From Ferroplasma sp037442045 (GTDB lineage Archaea; Thermoplasmatota; Thermoplasmata; Thermoplasmatales; Thermoplasmataceae): DNA of 13,872 bases. How positions within the stretch are numbered: position 1 is the first letter of the stretch; each line of letters starts with the position of its first letter. The DNA is taken from NCBI RefSeq assembly GCF_037442045.1, contig NZ_JBBIRC010000034.1, forward strand, positions 1-13,872. The letters are read 5' to 3'. A program made the translations under genes and the position numbers. Positions 13,391 to 13,872 of this stretch are shown here, in pieces. The notes beneath the pieces were generated by a model that was given only the letters and a program-made list of their open reading frames with translations, was not told the origin of the DNA and did not search any database.

Positions 13391-13872
13391 ATGAAAATAG
13401 GAATTCTGAATATTCAGGGAGATGTTTCAGAGCACTTTGCAATGATCAGGAAGTTGCCAAAAAAATATGGTGCAGTGCCCGTAAATGTTAAAACAATAAA
13501 TGATCTGGATGGCCTATCCGGCTTAATAATTCCAGGAGGAGAGAGTACAGTAATATACATGCTGCTGAAAAGATCTGGAATGTACGATAAAATTATTGAA
13601 ATGGCCAATTCTGGTCTTCATATTATGGGTACATGTGCTGGGGCAATTTTAATTTCAAAAGATACCGGTGACGAAAGAGTTCATGGTATGGGAATAATGG
13701 ATATTACAATCCAGAGAAATGCCTATGGCAGGCAAATTAATTCTTTTATAAAACAAATTGATATAAATGGAATAGGCAATTTTAACGCTGTATTTATTCG
13801 TGCTCCAGAAATTGAATTTACAGGAAAGGCACAGGTTTTATCCTCACTTGGCAATAAGCCAGTATTTGCAGT
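13391..13872 (+). CDS. pdxT: Pyridoxal 5'-phosphate synthase, glutaminase subunit, 3' end cut off by window edge
   Basis: The glutamine amidotransferase partner of PdxS. It hydrolyses glutamine and channels ammonia to the PdxS barrel. The window shows the first 160 residues of a protein usually near 190-200, so the end lies outside. The start MKIGILNIQGDVSEH is the family N-terminus. The oxyanion region GGEST is at 49-53, and the nucleophile is Cys82 in MGTCAGAIL. The motif QRNAYGRQ (108-115) is the family signature, usually RNAFGRQ, and FIRAPEIE (135-142) also fits. The histidine and glutamate of the catalytic triad would be beyond the edge. There is no clear ribosome binding site or separate promoter in the 20 bases after pdxS, so it is read as the second gene of a pdxST operon. 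Confidence 0.95.
   Translation, partial: MKIGILNIQGDVSEHFAMIRKLPKKYGAVPVNVKTINDLDGLSGLIIPGGESTVIYMLLKRSGMYDKIIEMANSGLHIMGTCAGAILISKDTGDERVHGMGIMDITIQRNAYGRQINSFIKQIDINGIGNFNAVFIRAPEIEFTGKAQVLSSLGNKPVFA

Noticed and set aside
1..13872. CRISPR array, tRNA genes, rRNA, intact insertion sequence or riboswitch
   Set aside because: No regularly spaced repeats, cloverleaf-like stretch, transposase or long structured leader was seen; only short AT-rich repeats occur in spacers.

Overview
The window looks like a chromosomal segment of an AT-rich archaeon. Candidate promoters are TATA-type boxes placed about 26 bases before the start codon, so several transcripts are probably leaderless. Genes inside operons instead carry GGTGA-type ribosome binding sites. 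Isoleucine is often ATA and arginine mostly AGA/AGG. The enzymes are archaeal types: a two-subunit 2-oxoacid:ferredoxin oxidoreductase, a succinate dehydrogenase without membrane anchors, and a 330-residue PdxS. Together these fit an aerobic or facultative thermoacidophile, and my best guess is the order Thermoplasmatales (Ferroplasma/Picrophilus-like). That placement is inference; no rRNA or other marker is present.

Layout. Positions 1-548 hold the 3' part of an unrecognised gene (+). Positions 645-959 hold a small unrecognised protein (-), and 1013-1849 an aldo/keto reductase (-). Then comes the metabolic core. sucC-sucD (2093-4049, +) encode succinyl-CoA synthetase. A 94-residue orphan (4095-4379, +) has its own promoter. 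korA-korB (4504-7354, +) encode 2-oxoacid:ferredoxin oxidoreductase. Converging on these, on the minus strand, are mdh (12275-11307) and then sdhA-sdhB-sdhE-sdhF (11233-7378). A divergent promoter region (12276-12377) separates mdh from pdxS-pdxT (12378 to the window end, +), the glutamine-dependent pyridoxal 5'-phosphate synthase.

The core is a nearly continuous half of the citric acid cycle. KorAB converts 2-oxoglutarate to succinyl-CoA and reduces ferredoxin. SucCD converts succinyl-CoA to succinate and makes ATP. SdhABEF oxidises succinate to fumarate and passes electrons to quinone. MDH oxidises malate to oxaloacetate. Fumarase, citrate synthase, aconitase and isocitrate dehydrogenase are not in the window.

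No tRNA, rRNA, CRISPR array or intact mobile element was seen, and no gene-free gap exceeds 300 bases. Nothing here looks like a new multi-gene system. The most useful leads are the orphan between sucCD and korAB, the poorly understood SdhF subunit, the tandem TATAA tract before sdhA, and a possible gene remnant at 1961-2056.
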